NCBI GenBank assembly: GCA_046706145.1
Contig: JBJKPP010000236.1
Location: 1-10,471, forward strand
Length of the DNA stretch: 10,471 nt
DNA from: JBJKPP01 sp046706145
GTDB lineage: Bacteria; Bacteroidota; Ignavibacteria; Ignavibacteriales; Ignavibacteriaceae
Direction: 5' to 3'
The notes under the pieces were generated by a model that was not told where the DNA came from, ran no database searches, and saw nothing but the letters and a program-made list of their open reading frames with translations. The translations under genes were made by a program, and so were the position numbers. Shown piece by piece: positions 1-6,786 of this stretch (position 1 is the first letter of the stretch; the number at the start of each line of letters is the position of its first letter).

Positions 1-1
1 A

Positions 2-349
2 ATGGTAAATGGAAAAATTGAGAAGAATGAGAAAGCATTTGAAACTGCTCTGAGAGAAATTAAAGAGGAAACTGGATTTGTTCCTCTTAAGCTCTGGACA
101 GTTCCGAACGTGAATTTTTTCTACACATATGAAACTGATTCCATAACAGTTTTGCCTGTATTTGCAGTCTTAGTGGAAAACAATTTAGAGGTAAGCCTGT
201 CTAACGAACATAATGATTTCAAATGGTTAAGTGGGGCTAACGCAAAAGAATATCTTGCATGGGATGGACAAAGAAAATCTGTAGATACTATTATGACCTA
301 TTTCACACAAAAAAGAGAATTTTTCAATTTGTTGGAAATAAAATTTTGA
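2..349 (+). CDS. Nudix hydrolase, 5'-truncated by the window edge
   Basis: Nudix enzymes hydrolyse a nucleoside diphosphate linked to another group, using a metal bound by the Nudix box. A complete box (G-x5-E-x7-REUxEExGU) is visible at residues 4-26 of the readable part: Gly4, Glu10 and REIKEETGF at 18-26. The box normally lies 35-45 residues into the protein, so the ATG at position 2 is almost certainly an internal Met and the true start lies upstream of the window. The C-terminal part (EHNDFKWL near residue 69, then a WDGQRKSVDTI stretch) resembles the end of NudB-like dihydroneopterin-triphosphate diphosphatases, which act in folate synthesis. That substrate is only a guess, because the N-terminal half is missing. 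A 79-base gap separates it from the kinase gene, so co-transcription is possible but not shown. Confidence 0.9.
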   Translation: MVNGKIEKNEKAFETALREIKEETGFVPLKLWTVPNVNFFYTYETDSITVLPVFAVLVENNLEVSLSNEHNDFKWLSGANAKEYLAWDGQRKSVDTIMTYFTQKREFFNLLEIKF

Positions 350-391
350 TGAACGCTTGATTTTTGGTGTAAAATCATATTTTTACTTATG

Positions 392-411
392 TTTAGAATT
401 GCAATTCTAAA
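392..411. promoter_or_regulatory. Perfect 20-base palindrome upstream of the kinase gene
   Basis: TTTAGAATTGCAATTCTAAA reads the same on both strands. It ends 5 bases before the ribosome binding site of the kinase gene. No T-run follows, so it does not look like a terminator for the Nudix gene. A weaker dyad (GTAAAA/TTTTAC, 369-374 and 381-386) lies just upstream. It could be an operator for a dimeric repressor of the kinase-mtnA-recO cluster, or a 5'-UTR hairpin. Its function is inferred only from position and symmetry. Confidence 0.4.
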
Positions 412-416
412 TAATT

Positions 417-422
417 AGAGGA
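417..422 (+). promoter_or_regulatory. Ribosome binding site supporting a TTG start
   Basis: AGAGGA lies 6 bases ahead of the TTG at 429. No in-frame ATG lies close by, and the reading from TTG (MGLLVVGSLGLDD) is the standard N-terminal strand of PfkB kinases. The site therefore decides the start codon. Confidence 0.7.
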
Positions 423-428
423 ATAAAA

Positions 429-1337
429 TTGGGTTTACTTGTTGTTGGCTCATTAGGTCTGGACGATGTTACTACTCCGTTTCATAAAGTAGAAAATGCT
501 CTTGGCGGTTCTGCTACATACATTTCTTTAGCTGCTAGTTATTTCAGCGGACCGATCAGTTTGGTTGGTGTAGTTGGAGATGATTTCCCAAAGGAATATG
601 TTGGCTTATTGGAATCTCATAATATTGATTTGGAAGGGTTACAGATAATTGAAGGTGGAAAAACATTCAGGTGGTCAGGAAAATATCATTATGATTTAAA
701 CGCTAGGGACACTTTACTTACCGAACTTAACGTATTCGAAAAATTTGATCCTATCATTCCGGAGAAATATACAAAATCGAAGTTTGTATGTCTTGGAAAT
801 ATAGATCCAACTCTACAAAATAAAGTTTTAGACCAGCTCGATAATCCGCATTTTGTAGTTTGCGACACCATGAATTATTGGATTGAGGGCAAACTGAAAG
901 AGTTGCACAAAGTTTTAGAAAGAGCCAACGTGTTAATAATTAATGACTCTGAAGCAAGACTTTTGGCGAAAGAACCTAATTTAATTAAGTCTGCCAAAGC
1001 AATAAGAGAAATGGGGCCGGAAGTTCTTATAATAAAAAAAGGAGAACACGGCGCATTGCTTTTTGCCGAGGATGTTATTTTTTCTGCTCCCGCTTATCCA
1101 CTTGAAGTTATAAATGACCCAACAGGAGCCGGAGATACTTTTGCCGGTGGCTTTATTGGGTACTTGTTGAAAACAGAAGATATTAGCTCAAAGAATTTGA
1201 AAAATGCTGTTGTTTATGGAAGTGCCATGGCTTCGTTTTGTGTTGAAAGATTTAGTACGAAAGGTTTGGAAGACCTCGACTATTTGATGATTCAAGATAG
1301 ATTTAGAGAATTTAGGGATTTATCAAGATTTGATTAG
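429..1337 (+). CDS. PfkB/ribokinase-family sugar or nucleoside kinase
   Basis: This 302-residue protein is full length for the family, which phosphorylates sugars or nucleosides with ATP in the cytoplasm. The N-terminal substrate region is intact (GSLGLDD at 7-13, LGGSATY at 25-31). NDSEARLL at 172-179 is the usual central motif. The C-terminal signature NDPTGAGDTFAGG at 229-241 carries the anion-hole GAG and the catalytic base Asp236. Translation starts at TTG behind a good ribosome binding site. The stop lies inside mtnA (8-base overlap), so the two are probably co-translated. Known methylthioribose kinases (MtnK) belong to an unrelated family, and no mtnK is visible here. One inference is that this kinase supplies the sugar-1-phosphate used by MtnA, with a ribokinase, adenosine kinase or other sugar kinase role as the alternative. 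The family is certain; the substrate is not. Confidence 0.93.
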   Translation: MGLLVVGSLGLDDVTTPFHKVENALGGSATYISLAASYFSGPISLVGVVGDDFPKEYVGLLESHNIDLEGLQIIEGGKTFRWSGKYHYDLNARDTLLTELNVFEKFDPIIPEKYTKSKFVCLGNIDPTLQNKVLDQLDNPHFVVCDTMNYWIEGKLKELHKVLERANVLIINDSEARLLAKEPNLIKSAKAIREMGPEVLIIKKGEHGALLFAEDVIFSAPAYPLEVINDPTGAGDTFAGGFIGYLLKTEDISSKNLKNAVVYGSAMASFCVERFSTKGLEDLDYLMIQDRFREFRDLSRFD

Positions 1338-2349
1338 TACCAGCGATTACTTTTCAATAGAATTCAAAAACGACAAACTTGTTTTATTAAACCAAACTCT
1401 ACTCCCTTTTAAAGAAGAATATATTGAAACCGACAGCTACGATCGAATTGCCGAAGCAATCGAAAGGCTGGAGGTAAGAGGAGCACCAGCGATTGGTGTT
1501 GCAGCAGCTTATGGTTTAGCATTCTCTTTAAAAAATCGCACCAATAATTTGAATGAAGAATTTAAAAAAGGATATGAAAGACTAGCAGGAACAAGGCCGA
1601 CTGCTTATAATCTTTTTTTTGCACTTGATGAATTAAGAAAGATATTTGAAGAGAATAAAAATCAAAAAAATATATATCAACTTCTATTAAAAAAAGCTCA
1701 AGAAATCCATCAAGAAGATATCAAAAAGTGTGATAAGATAGGGGAAAATGGTCTTGCAATCTTTAAGCACAAATCGACAATTCTAACACATTGTAACACT
1801 GGCAAATTGGCAACGGCAGGTGAGGGAACAGCATTCAGTGTAATTAAGCAAGGATTTGTAAATAATCTAGTAGAATTTGTTTATGCAGATGAAACCCGCC
1901 CATTATTGCAGGGCTCAAGACTAACTGCGTTTGAGTTAGAAAAAAATGGAATACCATTTGCCGTTCAATCTGATTCCTCAGCAGCATATCTTATGAAAAA
2001 CCGTAAAATTGATTTTGTCATCGTTGGAGCTGATAGAATTGCACTAAATGGTGATACCGCCAATAAGATAGGCACCTATAATTTGGCTATAACTTCTAAT
2101 TATCACAACGTTCCATTTTATGTGGCCGCCCCAAGTACAACAATTGATAAAACTTTGCCTACAGGAGAACAAATTAAAATAGAAATGAGAAATAAACTTG
2201 AGCTTCTGAATTTGAACGGGCTTCCGGTTTCTTTAGAAAAATATGACACTTTTACCCCTGCTTTCGACGTCACACCTTCTCATCTAATTACAGGAATAAT
2301 TACCGAAAAAGGTATTTACAGTTTTCCATACAATTTTATTAATGAGTGA
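1330..2349 (+). CDS. mtnA: S-methyl-5-thioribose-1-phosphate isomerase
   Basis: MtnA converts 5-methylthioribose-1-phosphate to 5-methylthioribulose-1-phosphate in methionine salvage. The protein has 339 residues, near the usual 340-360. It shows the family motifs in order: RGAPAIG (50-56), THCNTGKLATAGEGTA (153-168) with catalytic Cys155, ADETRPLLQGSRLTAFEL (186-203), GADRIALNGDTANKIGTY (233-250) with catalytic Asp235, and FDVTPSHLITGIITEKG (312-328). Cys155 and Asp235 match Cys160 and Asp240 of the Bacillus subtilis enzyme with a constant offset of 5. The start is a TTG overlapping the kinase stop by 8 bases, with AGGGA 11 bases upstream; no nearby ATG fits the N-terminal homology. The end overlaps recO by 8 bases. 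The rest of the salvage pathway (mtnP/mtnN, mtnB and later steps) is not in the window. Confidence 0.95.
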   Translation: MISTSDYFSIEFKNDKLVLLNQTLLPFKEEYIETDSYDRIAEAIERLEVRGAPAIGVAAAYGLAFSLKNRTNNLNEEFKKGYERLAGTRPTAYNLFFALDELRKIFEENKNQKNIYQLLLKKAQEIHQEDIKKCDKIGENGLAIFKHKSTILTHCNTGKLATAGEGTAFSVIKQGFVNNLVEFVYADETRPLLQGSRLTAFELEKNGIPFAVQSDSSAAYLMKNRKIDFVIVGADRIALNGDTANKIGTYNLAITSNYHNVPFYVAAPSTTIDKTLPTGEQIKIEMRNKLELLNLNGLPVSLEKYDTFTPAFDVTPSHLITGIITEKGIYSFPYNFINE

Positions 2350-3082
2350 CATAGTCAAGACTGAAGCATTTGTGCTCGGTAAAATTAATTTCAGAGATTC
2401 CAGTAATATAGTATCTCTTTTCACCAAAGGTCTCGGAAAATTATCGGCAATTGTAAAAGGCGCAAGAAATCCTAAAAACAAAATTGGACTTGCAATAGAT
2501 CCTCCCAATCATCTGCAAATAATTATGTACAAAAAGGATAATAGGGAACTTCAGTTGCTGACAGGTGCAGATATAATCTCTCATTATTCACATATTAAAA
2601 ATGACCTTGAAAAACTTAAATATGTGTATGCAATTCTTGAACTTGTCAATAAGTTAATACCTGAGAATGAGAGCAACATAAAATTGTTTACAGGTCTTGA
2701 AAGAATTTTTCACCTTTACGAAATAACGGATGTGCAGCCTGAGGTTTTGTTTGGTAGATTTTTTATGTTTTTCCTAAAAGAAATAGGTTATGAAATACAA
2801 CTTGATAAGTGTATGTCTTGCGGTAAATCAAACCTTAATAAACAAAATTTGGCTTATAATTTTGAATTAGGTATTTTGTGTGAGAACTGTAAGAGCGGCT
2901 ATTTAGAATCCTTTTTAATTAATTCGGAACTTTTTAACTACTTGTTCTGTCTAAAGTACAATAAAAAGTTTGACAATATAGATAAAAATACTTTGGATAA
3001 AGCAATAAAATTTATGGGAGATTTCTTAAAATATCATGTGCCGGATTTTAAAGGTTTCCAATCTTTTCAATATTTAAACTAA
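2342..3082 (+). CDS. recO: DNA repair protein RecO
   Basis: RecO works with RecF and RecR to load RecA onto single-stranded DNA coated by SSB, during gap repair and the RecFOR recombination pathway. The 246-residue protein has the N-terminal OB fold: VKTEAFVLGKINFRDSSNIV at 5-24, then GLGKLSAIVKGARNPKN at 30-46. A helical region follows. A zinc-binding module has Cys157, Cys160, Cys180 and Cys183 in a C-x2-C...C-x2-C arrangement, as in many RecO proteins. The ATG lies inside the 3' end of mtnA (8-base overlap), with no obvious Shine-Dalgarno sequence, so translation is probably coupled to mtnA. Its presence in a salvage operon looks like a shared transcript rather than a functional link. Confidence 0.93.
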   Translation: MSDIVKTEAFVLGKINFRDSSNIVSLFTKGLGKLSAIVKGARNPKNKIGLAIDPPNHLQIIMYKKDNRELQLLTGADIISHYSHIKNDLEKLKYVYAILELVNKLIPENESNIKLFTGLERIFHLYEITDVQPEVLFGRFFMFFLKEIGYEIQLDKCMSCGKSNLNKQNLAYNFELGILCENCKSGYLESFLINSELFNYLFCLKYNKKFDNIDKNTLDKAIKFMGDFLKYHVPDFKGFQSFQYLN

Positions 3083-3155
3083 AAAATCGTATGATATATC
3101 TATACTGTACTTTGGATAACAAATAAAAAAGAAAATACATTGGAGGAAATATAAT

Positions 3156-4637
3156 ATGAAGAGTAAAGGAATTATTGGAGCTGCTGTTCTGATAATCATT
3201 GGAATTGTATTTGGGGCTCTACTTGTGTCTGGTTTTGGTTTGGTTAGACCAAGCCTGGCAGATGTTAATATCGGCGCACCGCAGGCTCCTGTAACTTTAG
3301 ATGCAAATACAACATCTTTCAGCAAGGCATTTATAGAAGTGGCGAAGAAAGTGACTCCTGCCATCGTTCAAATTGATGTTGTATCAAAAGTAAAAAGTAA
3401 TCCCGACCAGGATTTCTTCTTCTTCTTTAGAAATCTTCCACAAGAAGAAAAGGGTTCAGGAAGCGGGATCATAATATCTCCTGACGGCTATATATTAACA
3501 AATAACCATGTCGTAGAAAATGCCACGCAAATTAAGGTTGGTCTGTATGATAAAAGAGTATTTGATGCAAAGGTAATTGGAACAGATCCGCTAACAGATT
3601 TAGCAGTTATTAAGATAAATGCAAACAATCTTCCCACAGCTTACTTAGGCAATTCTGATAGTTTGCAAGTTGGTCAGTGGGTTATGGCTATTGGTAATCC
3701 GTTTGCTTTGACTTCAACCGTAACAGCAGGAATAGTTAGCGCATTAGGTAGAGGTAATTTGCATCTAATTAATAATAGCTATGGTGTTGAAGATTATATC
3801 CAGACCGATGCAGCAATCAATCCGGGTAACAGTGGTGGTGCTTTAGTAGATTTATCAGGTGCCGTAGTCGGGATCAATTCTGCAATTGCTACAAATGGCA
3901 ATGATTCATACATCGGCTATGGATTTGCTGTCCCGATAAATTTAGCCAAGACTGTAGCAAAGGAATTGATTGCAAATGGTAAGATTGATAGAGGCTATAT
4001 CGGAATTAATATTGGCAATGTTGATGATGCTATTGCAAAATCTCTAGGTCTAAGTAAAGTTGAAGGTGTAATAATTCAGGGAGTCTTGCCTGATGGGGCC
4101 GCTTCTAAGGCAGACATCAAGTCGGGAGATGTAATACTTAAGGTAGATGGTAAATCCGTAAACCAGCCGAATGAACTCCAGGCTTTTGTTGCAACCAAGA
4201 GAGCAGGCGATAAGGTTACTTTAACTCTTTACCGAGATGAAAAAATAATTGAGAGAACTGTAACTCTAAAAGCGAGGGAACAAAAAAATAATGCAGAGCC
4301 TACGTCAAATGTGTCACCTAATCAGAATAATAACAATGAGAATAATAACTCTGCCACTTTTGACAAACTTGGTCTAAGTGTCATGAATTTGACCAATGAT
4401 GAACAATCCCATTTTAATGTAGATCATGGAGTTATTATTACTGACGTCAAGCCTTTTACAGAGGCCAGTAATGAACAACTAATTAAGGGAGCTATAATTT
4501 TACAAGCTGATAAAGTGAAAATTAATGATGTTGGCGATTTAAAGAAGGTTTTTGATGAAAAGAAGGGCGATGCAGTGCTTCTGAAACTTAAGTACAAAGG
4601 CAATGACTTCTTCAGAGGCGTTGAGATTCCTAAATAG
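3156..4637 (+). CDS. HtrA/DegQ-type periplasmic serine protease with two PDZ domains
   Basis: This is a quality-control protease/chaperone of the DegP/DegQ/HtrA family (S1C). Residues 5-30 form one hydrophobic segment, a signal peptide or membrane anchor, placing the rest outside the inner membrane. The protease domain spans about 55-275. The triad is His118 (TNNHVV), Asp148 (DPLTDLAVI) and Ser226 (INPGNSGGAL), all intact. PDZ1 covers about 280-372 (GYIGINIG, GVLPDGAASKADIKSGDVIL). An Asn-rich linker (389-398) leads to a more divergent PDZ2 at about 402-493. A run of five Phe (87-91) sits in the position of the LA loop, which in DegP controls oligomer state. The ATG has GGAGG 9 bases upstream. 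The 73-base gap after recO allows a separate promoter, but none is clear. Whether it is DegP-, DegQ- or DegS-like cannot be decided here. Confidence 0.95.
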   Translation: MKSKGIIGAAVLIIIGIVFGALLVSGFGLVRPSLADVNIGAPQAPVTLDANTTSFSKAFIEVAKKVTPAIVQIDVVSKVKSNPDQDFFFFFRNLPQEEKGSGSGIIISPDGYILTNNHVVENATQIKVGLYDKRVFDAKVIGTDPLTDLAVIKINANNLPTAYLGNSDSLQVGQWVMAIGNPFALTSTVTAGIVSALGRGNLHLINNSYGVEDYIQTDAAINPGNSGGALVDLSGAVVGINSAIATNGNDSYIGYGFAVPINLAKTVAKELIANGKIDRGYIGINIGNVDDAIAKSLGLSKVEGVIIQGVLPDGAASKADIKSGDVILKVDGKSVNQPNELQAFVATKRAGDKVTLTLYRDEKIIERTVTLKAREQKNNAEPTSNVSPNQNNNNENNNSATFDKLGLSVMNLTNDEQSHFNVDHGVIITDVKPFTEASNEQLIKGAIILQADKVKINDVGDLKKVFDEKKGDAVLLKLKYKGNDFFRGVEIPK

Positions 4638-4708
4638 ATAAACTAAAAATTAGTTTATAGAACGCCTGATCTTGCCTGCCGGAAGGTAGAAATGTCAGGC
4701 GTTTTTTT
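4638..4708 (+). terminator. Intrinsic terminator after the HtrA gene, two hairpins
   Basis: The first hairpin begins directly after the stop codon: ATAAACTAA (4638-4646) pairs with TTAGTTTAT (4650-4658). The main stem is AACGCCTGA (4661-4669) with TCAGGCGTT (4695-4703), and a T-run covers 4702-4708. Inside this long loop a small stem, CTGCC (4676-4680) with GGTAG (4685-4689), closes a GGAA loop of the GNRA type. Stem plus T-run makes termination of HtrA transcription very likely. Confidence 0.85.
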
Positions 4709-4945
4709 ATGTTCCAACAGAGCAATCACCGATCTTTTGGGGAGTCTTTCTAATAAGTTAGATTGATAATACTTTCCCCCACTCCAATAAGTTTATTACT
4801 AAAGTCTATAATAAACTGAACTCAAATTTTAGTACATTTTTTTTCTGTTAATATTTTTCATATATTATTTTTTGCAGAAGGTAATTCTTAATATGTAAAT
4901 GGATAATTACTGATGAATTCTTTACATGTAATAAATACGTAAGTG

Positions 4946-4975
4946 AAATAATCCGGCAGTTGCCGGATTATTTTT
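4946..4975 (+). terminator. Terminator-like hairpin with no gene directly upstream
   Basis: AAATAATCCGGC (4946-4957) pairs perfectly with GCCGGATTATTT (4962-4973) around a 4-base loop, and T's continue to 4975. It has the form of a rho-independent terminator on the + strand and may also act from the - strand. The nearest upstream gene ends more than 300 bases away and already has its own terminator. Confidence 0.6.
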
Positions 4976-5180
4976 CTAAAGAAAGATATATTTTAGACAA
5001 GGAATAATTTTTGAAGTTCTAATTATATCCCCTTTTTTGTTATAACACGATGCATCATTCCGTTTCTTCACAAACGGGGGAAAGATAAGATGTACTGAAG
5101 TAAAAATATATTTGTTCTTTTCTGCCTTTAGAACAGGCAGGTTAGTTTTCTTTAGTTTATTGAAGACTTGCTTACCGTTA

Positions 5181-5234
5181 GGGTCTGTTGCACAATTTCG
5201 AAAATGTCCGAAATGACAGTTCTGCAACAGACTC
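5181..5234. repeat. 54-base inverted-repeat element, possible miniature IS remnant
   Basis: The ends are GGGTCTGTTGCA (5181-5192) and TGCAACAGACTC (5223-5234), complementary at 11 of 12 positions. The inner part also folds: ATTTCG (5195-5200) with CGAAAT (5209-5214). GTTA flanks it on both sides (5177-5180 and 5235-5238), which would fit a 4-base target duplication. It contains no transposase. It may be the joined ends of a deleted insertion sequence or a dispersed palindromic repeat. The family was not identified. Confidence 0.45.
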
Positions 5235-5377
5235 GTTAAGTAGGAATGTTGTGGTTTTAAAATGAATGTTACTCTTTACAAGGTTGCCCATTTACTCACT
5301 GCTCCTTTCCAAAAGACATGCAGCGTAAGAAAAATAATCACCTTTTCAGAATCAAATCAAATACAAATCTGTTTTTG

Positions 5378-5402
5378 TTTTGTTATCAATTATATAACAA
5401 AA
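5378..5402. promoter_or_regulatory. Dyad immediately upstream of the first lipoprotein gene
   Basis: TTTTGTTAT (5378-5386) and ATAACAAAA (5394-5402) form a 9-base perfect inverted repeat with a 7-base spacer. It ends 11 bases before the GAGG ribosome binding site (5414-5417) of the gene starting at 5425. An operator or a weak 5'-UTR hairpin are both possible; no T-run follows. Confidence 0.35.
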
Positions 5403-5424
5403 GAGGATTCAATGAGGTAATAAT

Positions 5425-6156
5425 ATGAAAGTGAATAAGCTTATGAAATACATATTAATATTAAGTGCCTCTTTGTTTTTGTTGTTTGCAGCCTTTAGCT
5501 GCCATAGCCCAACCGGGCCCAAGCAAAATACCATGCCTGATACGACAAGTAACAATTTTACTTTTCAAAAATTTTACTTCGGTGTATCCAATGCCGGTAG
5601 CAGCCACCTGTCGGATGTTGCTATTGTAAGCGATTCTGATATCTGGTGCGTAGGCGCTGTCTATCTTGATTCTGCAGATGGAGCGCCGGATCCTAATGCT
5701 TACAATGCTATTCATTGGAATGAAAGTAAATGGGAAATGAAAAAAATTCAGTTTTATACATTTTGTGGACAACAACAAACTGGTTCATATCCAGCAAGCG
5801 CTGTTTTATCGTTGGGGGATTCAATTGTTTGGATAGCATCCGTTAATTCTCAGACAGCGATTTTGAATGGTGACGAGCAAACAAATATAATGTGCCTTCC
5901 AGTATCAGTATCAAAAATGTGGACAGCAAGTAGTAACGAAGTTTTTACAGTTGGAGCGATAGGGCAAATTGGGCATTACCAAAACGGGGGTTGGCAAAAG
6001 ATAGAAAGCGGAACAACACTTGACATAACCGATATATGGGGTTCAAGTAATCCTTCGCAAATTTTGGCCGTGGCTAACAAATTAGGTACCAATTTTCAAA
6101 CAAGTATAATTGAAATTACCGGCAATAGCGCAAAGCTTCTTCCAACCTATCTATAA
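5425..6156 (+). CDS. Propeller-like lipoprotein, N-terminal part of a frameshifted gene
   Basis: The 243-residue product begins with a basic n-region and a hydrophobic core (7-24), ending in a lipobox-like AFSC, so Cys26 is the likely lipidated residue after signal peptidase II cleavage. GAGG 7 bases upstream supports the ATG at 5425; a second Met at residue 7 would also leave a working signal. The mature part has repeated short units of the type (N/D)-(V/I)-(F/W)-x-VGA followed by H-x-NxxxW, for example DIWCVGAVY at 72-80 and EVFTVGAIGQIGHYQNGGW near 170-188. This suggests a beta-propeller or BNR-like fold of unknown ligand. The frame stops at TAA 6154, but the same repeat style continues in another frame from about 6129 to 6497, so this is very probably only two thirds of the original protein of about 358 residues. 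Confidence 0.75.
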   Translation: MKVNKLMKYILILSASLFLLFAAFSCHSPTGPKQNTMPDTTSNNFTFQKFYFGVSNAGSSHLSDVAIVSDSDIWCVGAVYLDSADGAPDPNAYNAIHWNESKWEMKKIQFYTFCGQQQTGSYPASAVLSLGDSIVWIASVNSQTAILNGDEQTNIMCLPVSVSKMWTASSNEVFTVGAIGQIGHYQNGGWQKIESGTTLDITDIWGSSNPSQILAVANKLGTNFQTSIIEITGNSAKLLPTYL

Positions 6157-6164
6157 ATTACCCT

Positions 6165-6497
6165 ATGAGCACTGTTTGGTTTATTCCAAACAAACATTAC
6201 TATGTAGGCGGTAATGGTATATATGAAAAAAATCTGTTAAGTGATTCTTTATGGAATAATAGAAACGATAAGTCAAAAAATTACACTACGTCAATCAGAG
6301 GCAATTCGTTGAATGATGTATTTACTGTAGGCTCATACGGAGAATTGCTTCACTGGAACGGAGTGCGCTGGGTAAATTTTATTAATCAGACTTCATTAAG
6401 CAGCGGTGCATACGGCGCTATTGCAGTAAAAGGAAATCTTGTAATTGCCGTTGGACTGGATAACGGCAAAGCTGTTATACTAAAAGGAATGAGGTAA
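6165..6497 (+). pseudogene. C-terminal part of the frameshifted propeller-like lipoprotein
   Basis: This frame encodes 110 residues from its first ATG, which has no ribosome binding site. It is open upstream as far as 6129, overlapping the end of the preceding frame. The sequence repeats the pattern of the upstream part: GNSLNDVFTVGSYGELLHWNGVRWVNF here matches EVFTVGAIGQIGHYQNGGWQKI there. Joining the two needs a single-base loss (or a -1 shift) between about 6129 and 6153. No canonical X-XXY-YYZ slippery heptamer is present in that interval, so programmed frameshifting is unlikely. A real inactivating mutation or a sequencing/assembly error are the main choices. The C-terminus (AVILKGMR) looks like a natural end. 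Confidence 0.75.
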
Positions 6498-6786
6498 ATT
6501 ATGAATACGTTCGAGAGACCACCTCCATCATAAAATTGGAAACAGCGGCGCTGCATCACCGCTGCCCTCTATTGCAAACATTAACCCTCGTTATGTTTCA
6601 CTTAGTGAAATCTAAGGCTTTTTGTTCGCAATATAAAAATAGAAAAATAAATTTTAACTAAACTTAACACAAATTAAATAAAGGGTGATATCATGAAGAA
6701 TAAAATTCTCTAAATATTGCCCCCAAAGGTCTGTTGAGTTTGAATTTTTTATTTTGTAATGTTACAGCATATAAAAAGGGGTAATA
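6498..6786. other. Intergenic stretch between the two lipoprotein genes
   Basis: There is no gene. CAGCGG (6543-6548) and CCGCTG (6559-6564) form a 6-base stem without a T-run. A second weak hairpin, CTTAG (6601-6605) with CTAAG (6612-6616), is followed by GCTTTTT and could be a poor terminator for the broken lipoprotein gene. The duplicated leader described separately occupies 6651-6713. AAGGGG at 6776-6781 is the ribosome binding site of the TolB-like gene. Confidence 0.5.
6651..6713 (+). repeat. Leader copy A with aborted six-codon reading frame
   Basis: Positions 6651-6710 align with 7976-8034, the leader and first six codons of the subtilase-like gene, at 53 of 60 columns with one single-base gap. 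The ribosome binding site AAGGGT and the start ATGAAG are conserved. Here the frame reads M-K-N-K-I-L and stops at TAA 6711-6713, and similarity ends. It may be the stump of a lost paralogue, or an upstream leader peptide for the TolB-like gene starting 73 bases later. Confidence 0.7.

Larger units (their letters stand above)
4709..5424. other. Gene-free intergenic stretch with several inverted repeats
   Basis: About 716 bases separate the HtrA terminator from the next gene. No reading frame here has both a plausible start and recognisable content. The 52-codon frame at 5262-5420 and the minus-strand frame at 4976-5227 look spurious. Besides the elements listed separately, I see an AT-rich dyad (AGTTTATTA at 4790-4798 with TAATAAACT at 4809-4817), followed after a gap by a T-run at 4838-4845. 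There is also a short dyad CTGCCT/AGGCAG (5122-5127 and 5135-5140). A small RNA between 4709 and 4975 is possible, but only the terminator-like hairpin supports it. Confidence 0.5.

Noticed and set aside
1330..2349. Ribose-1,5-bisphosphate isomerase (archaeal AMP pathway) paired with a PfkB ribose-1-phosphate kinase
   Set aside because: The Cys motif CNTG-LATAGEGTA is that of MtnA, not of the shorter eIF2B-like bisphosphate isomerases, and no AMP phosphorylase or RuBisCO is nearby.
4976..5227. Minus-strand frame of 83 codons
   Set aside because: It starts inside the 54-base palindromic element and has no recognisable domain, no good ribosome binding site and a composition unlike the real genes.
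5262..5420. Plus-strand frame of 52 codons ending just before the lipoprotein gene
   Set aside because: It has no ribosome binding site, no signal or domain, and runs through the dyad and the ribosome binding site of the next gene; probably chance.
6150..6170. Programmed ribosomal frameshift in the split lipoprotein gene
   Set aside because: No X-XXY-YYZ heptamer and no stimulatory stem are visible in the interval where both frames are open.
6543..6564. CAGCGG/CCGCTG hairpin as a terminator
   Set aside because: It has only six pairs, a 10-base loop and no T-run; kept only as a note in the intergenic entry.
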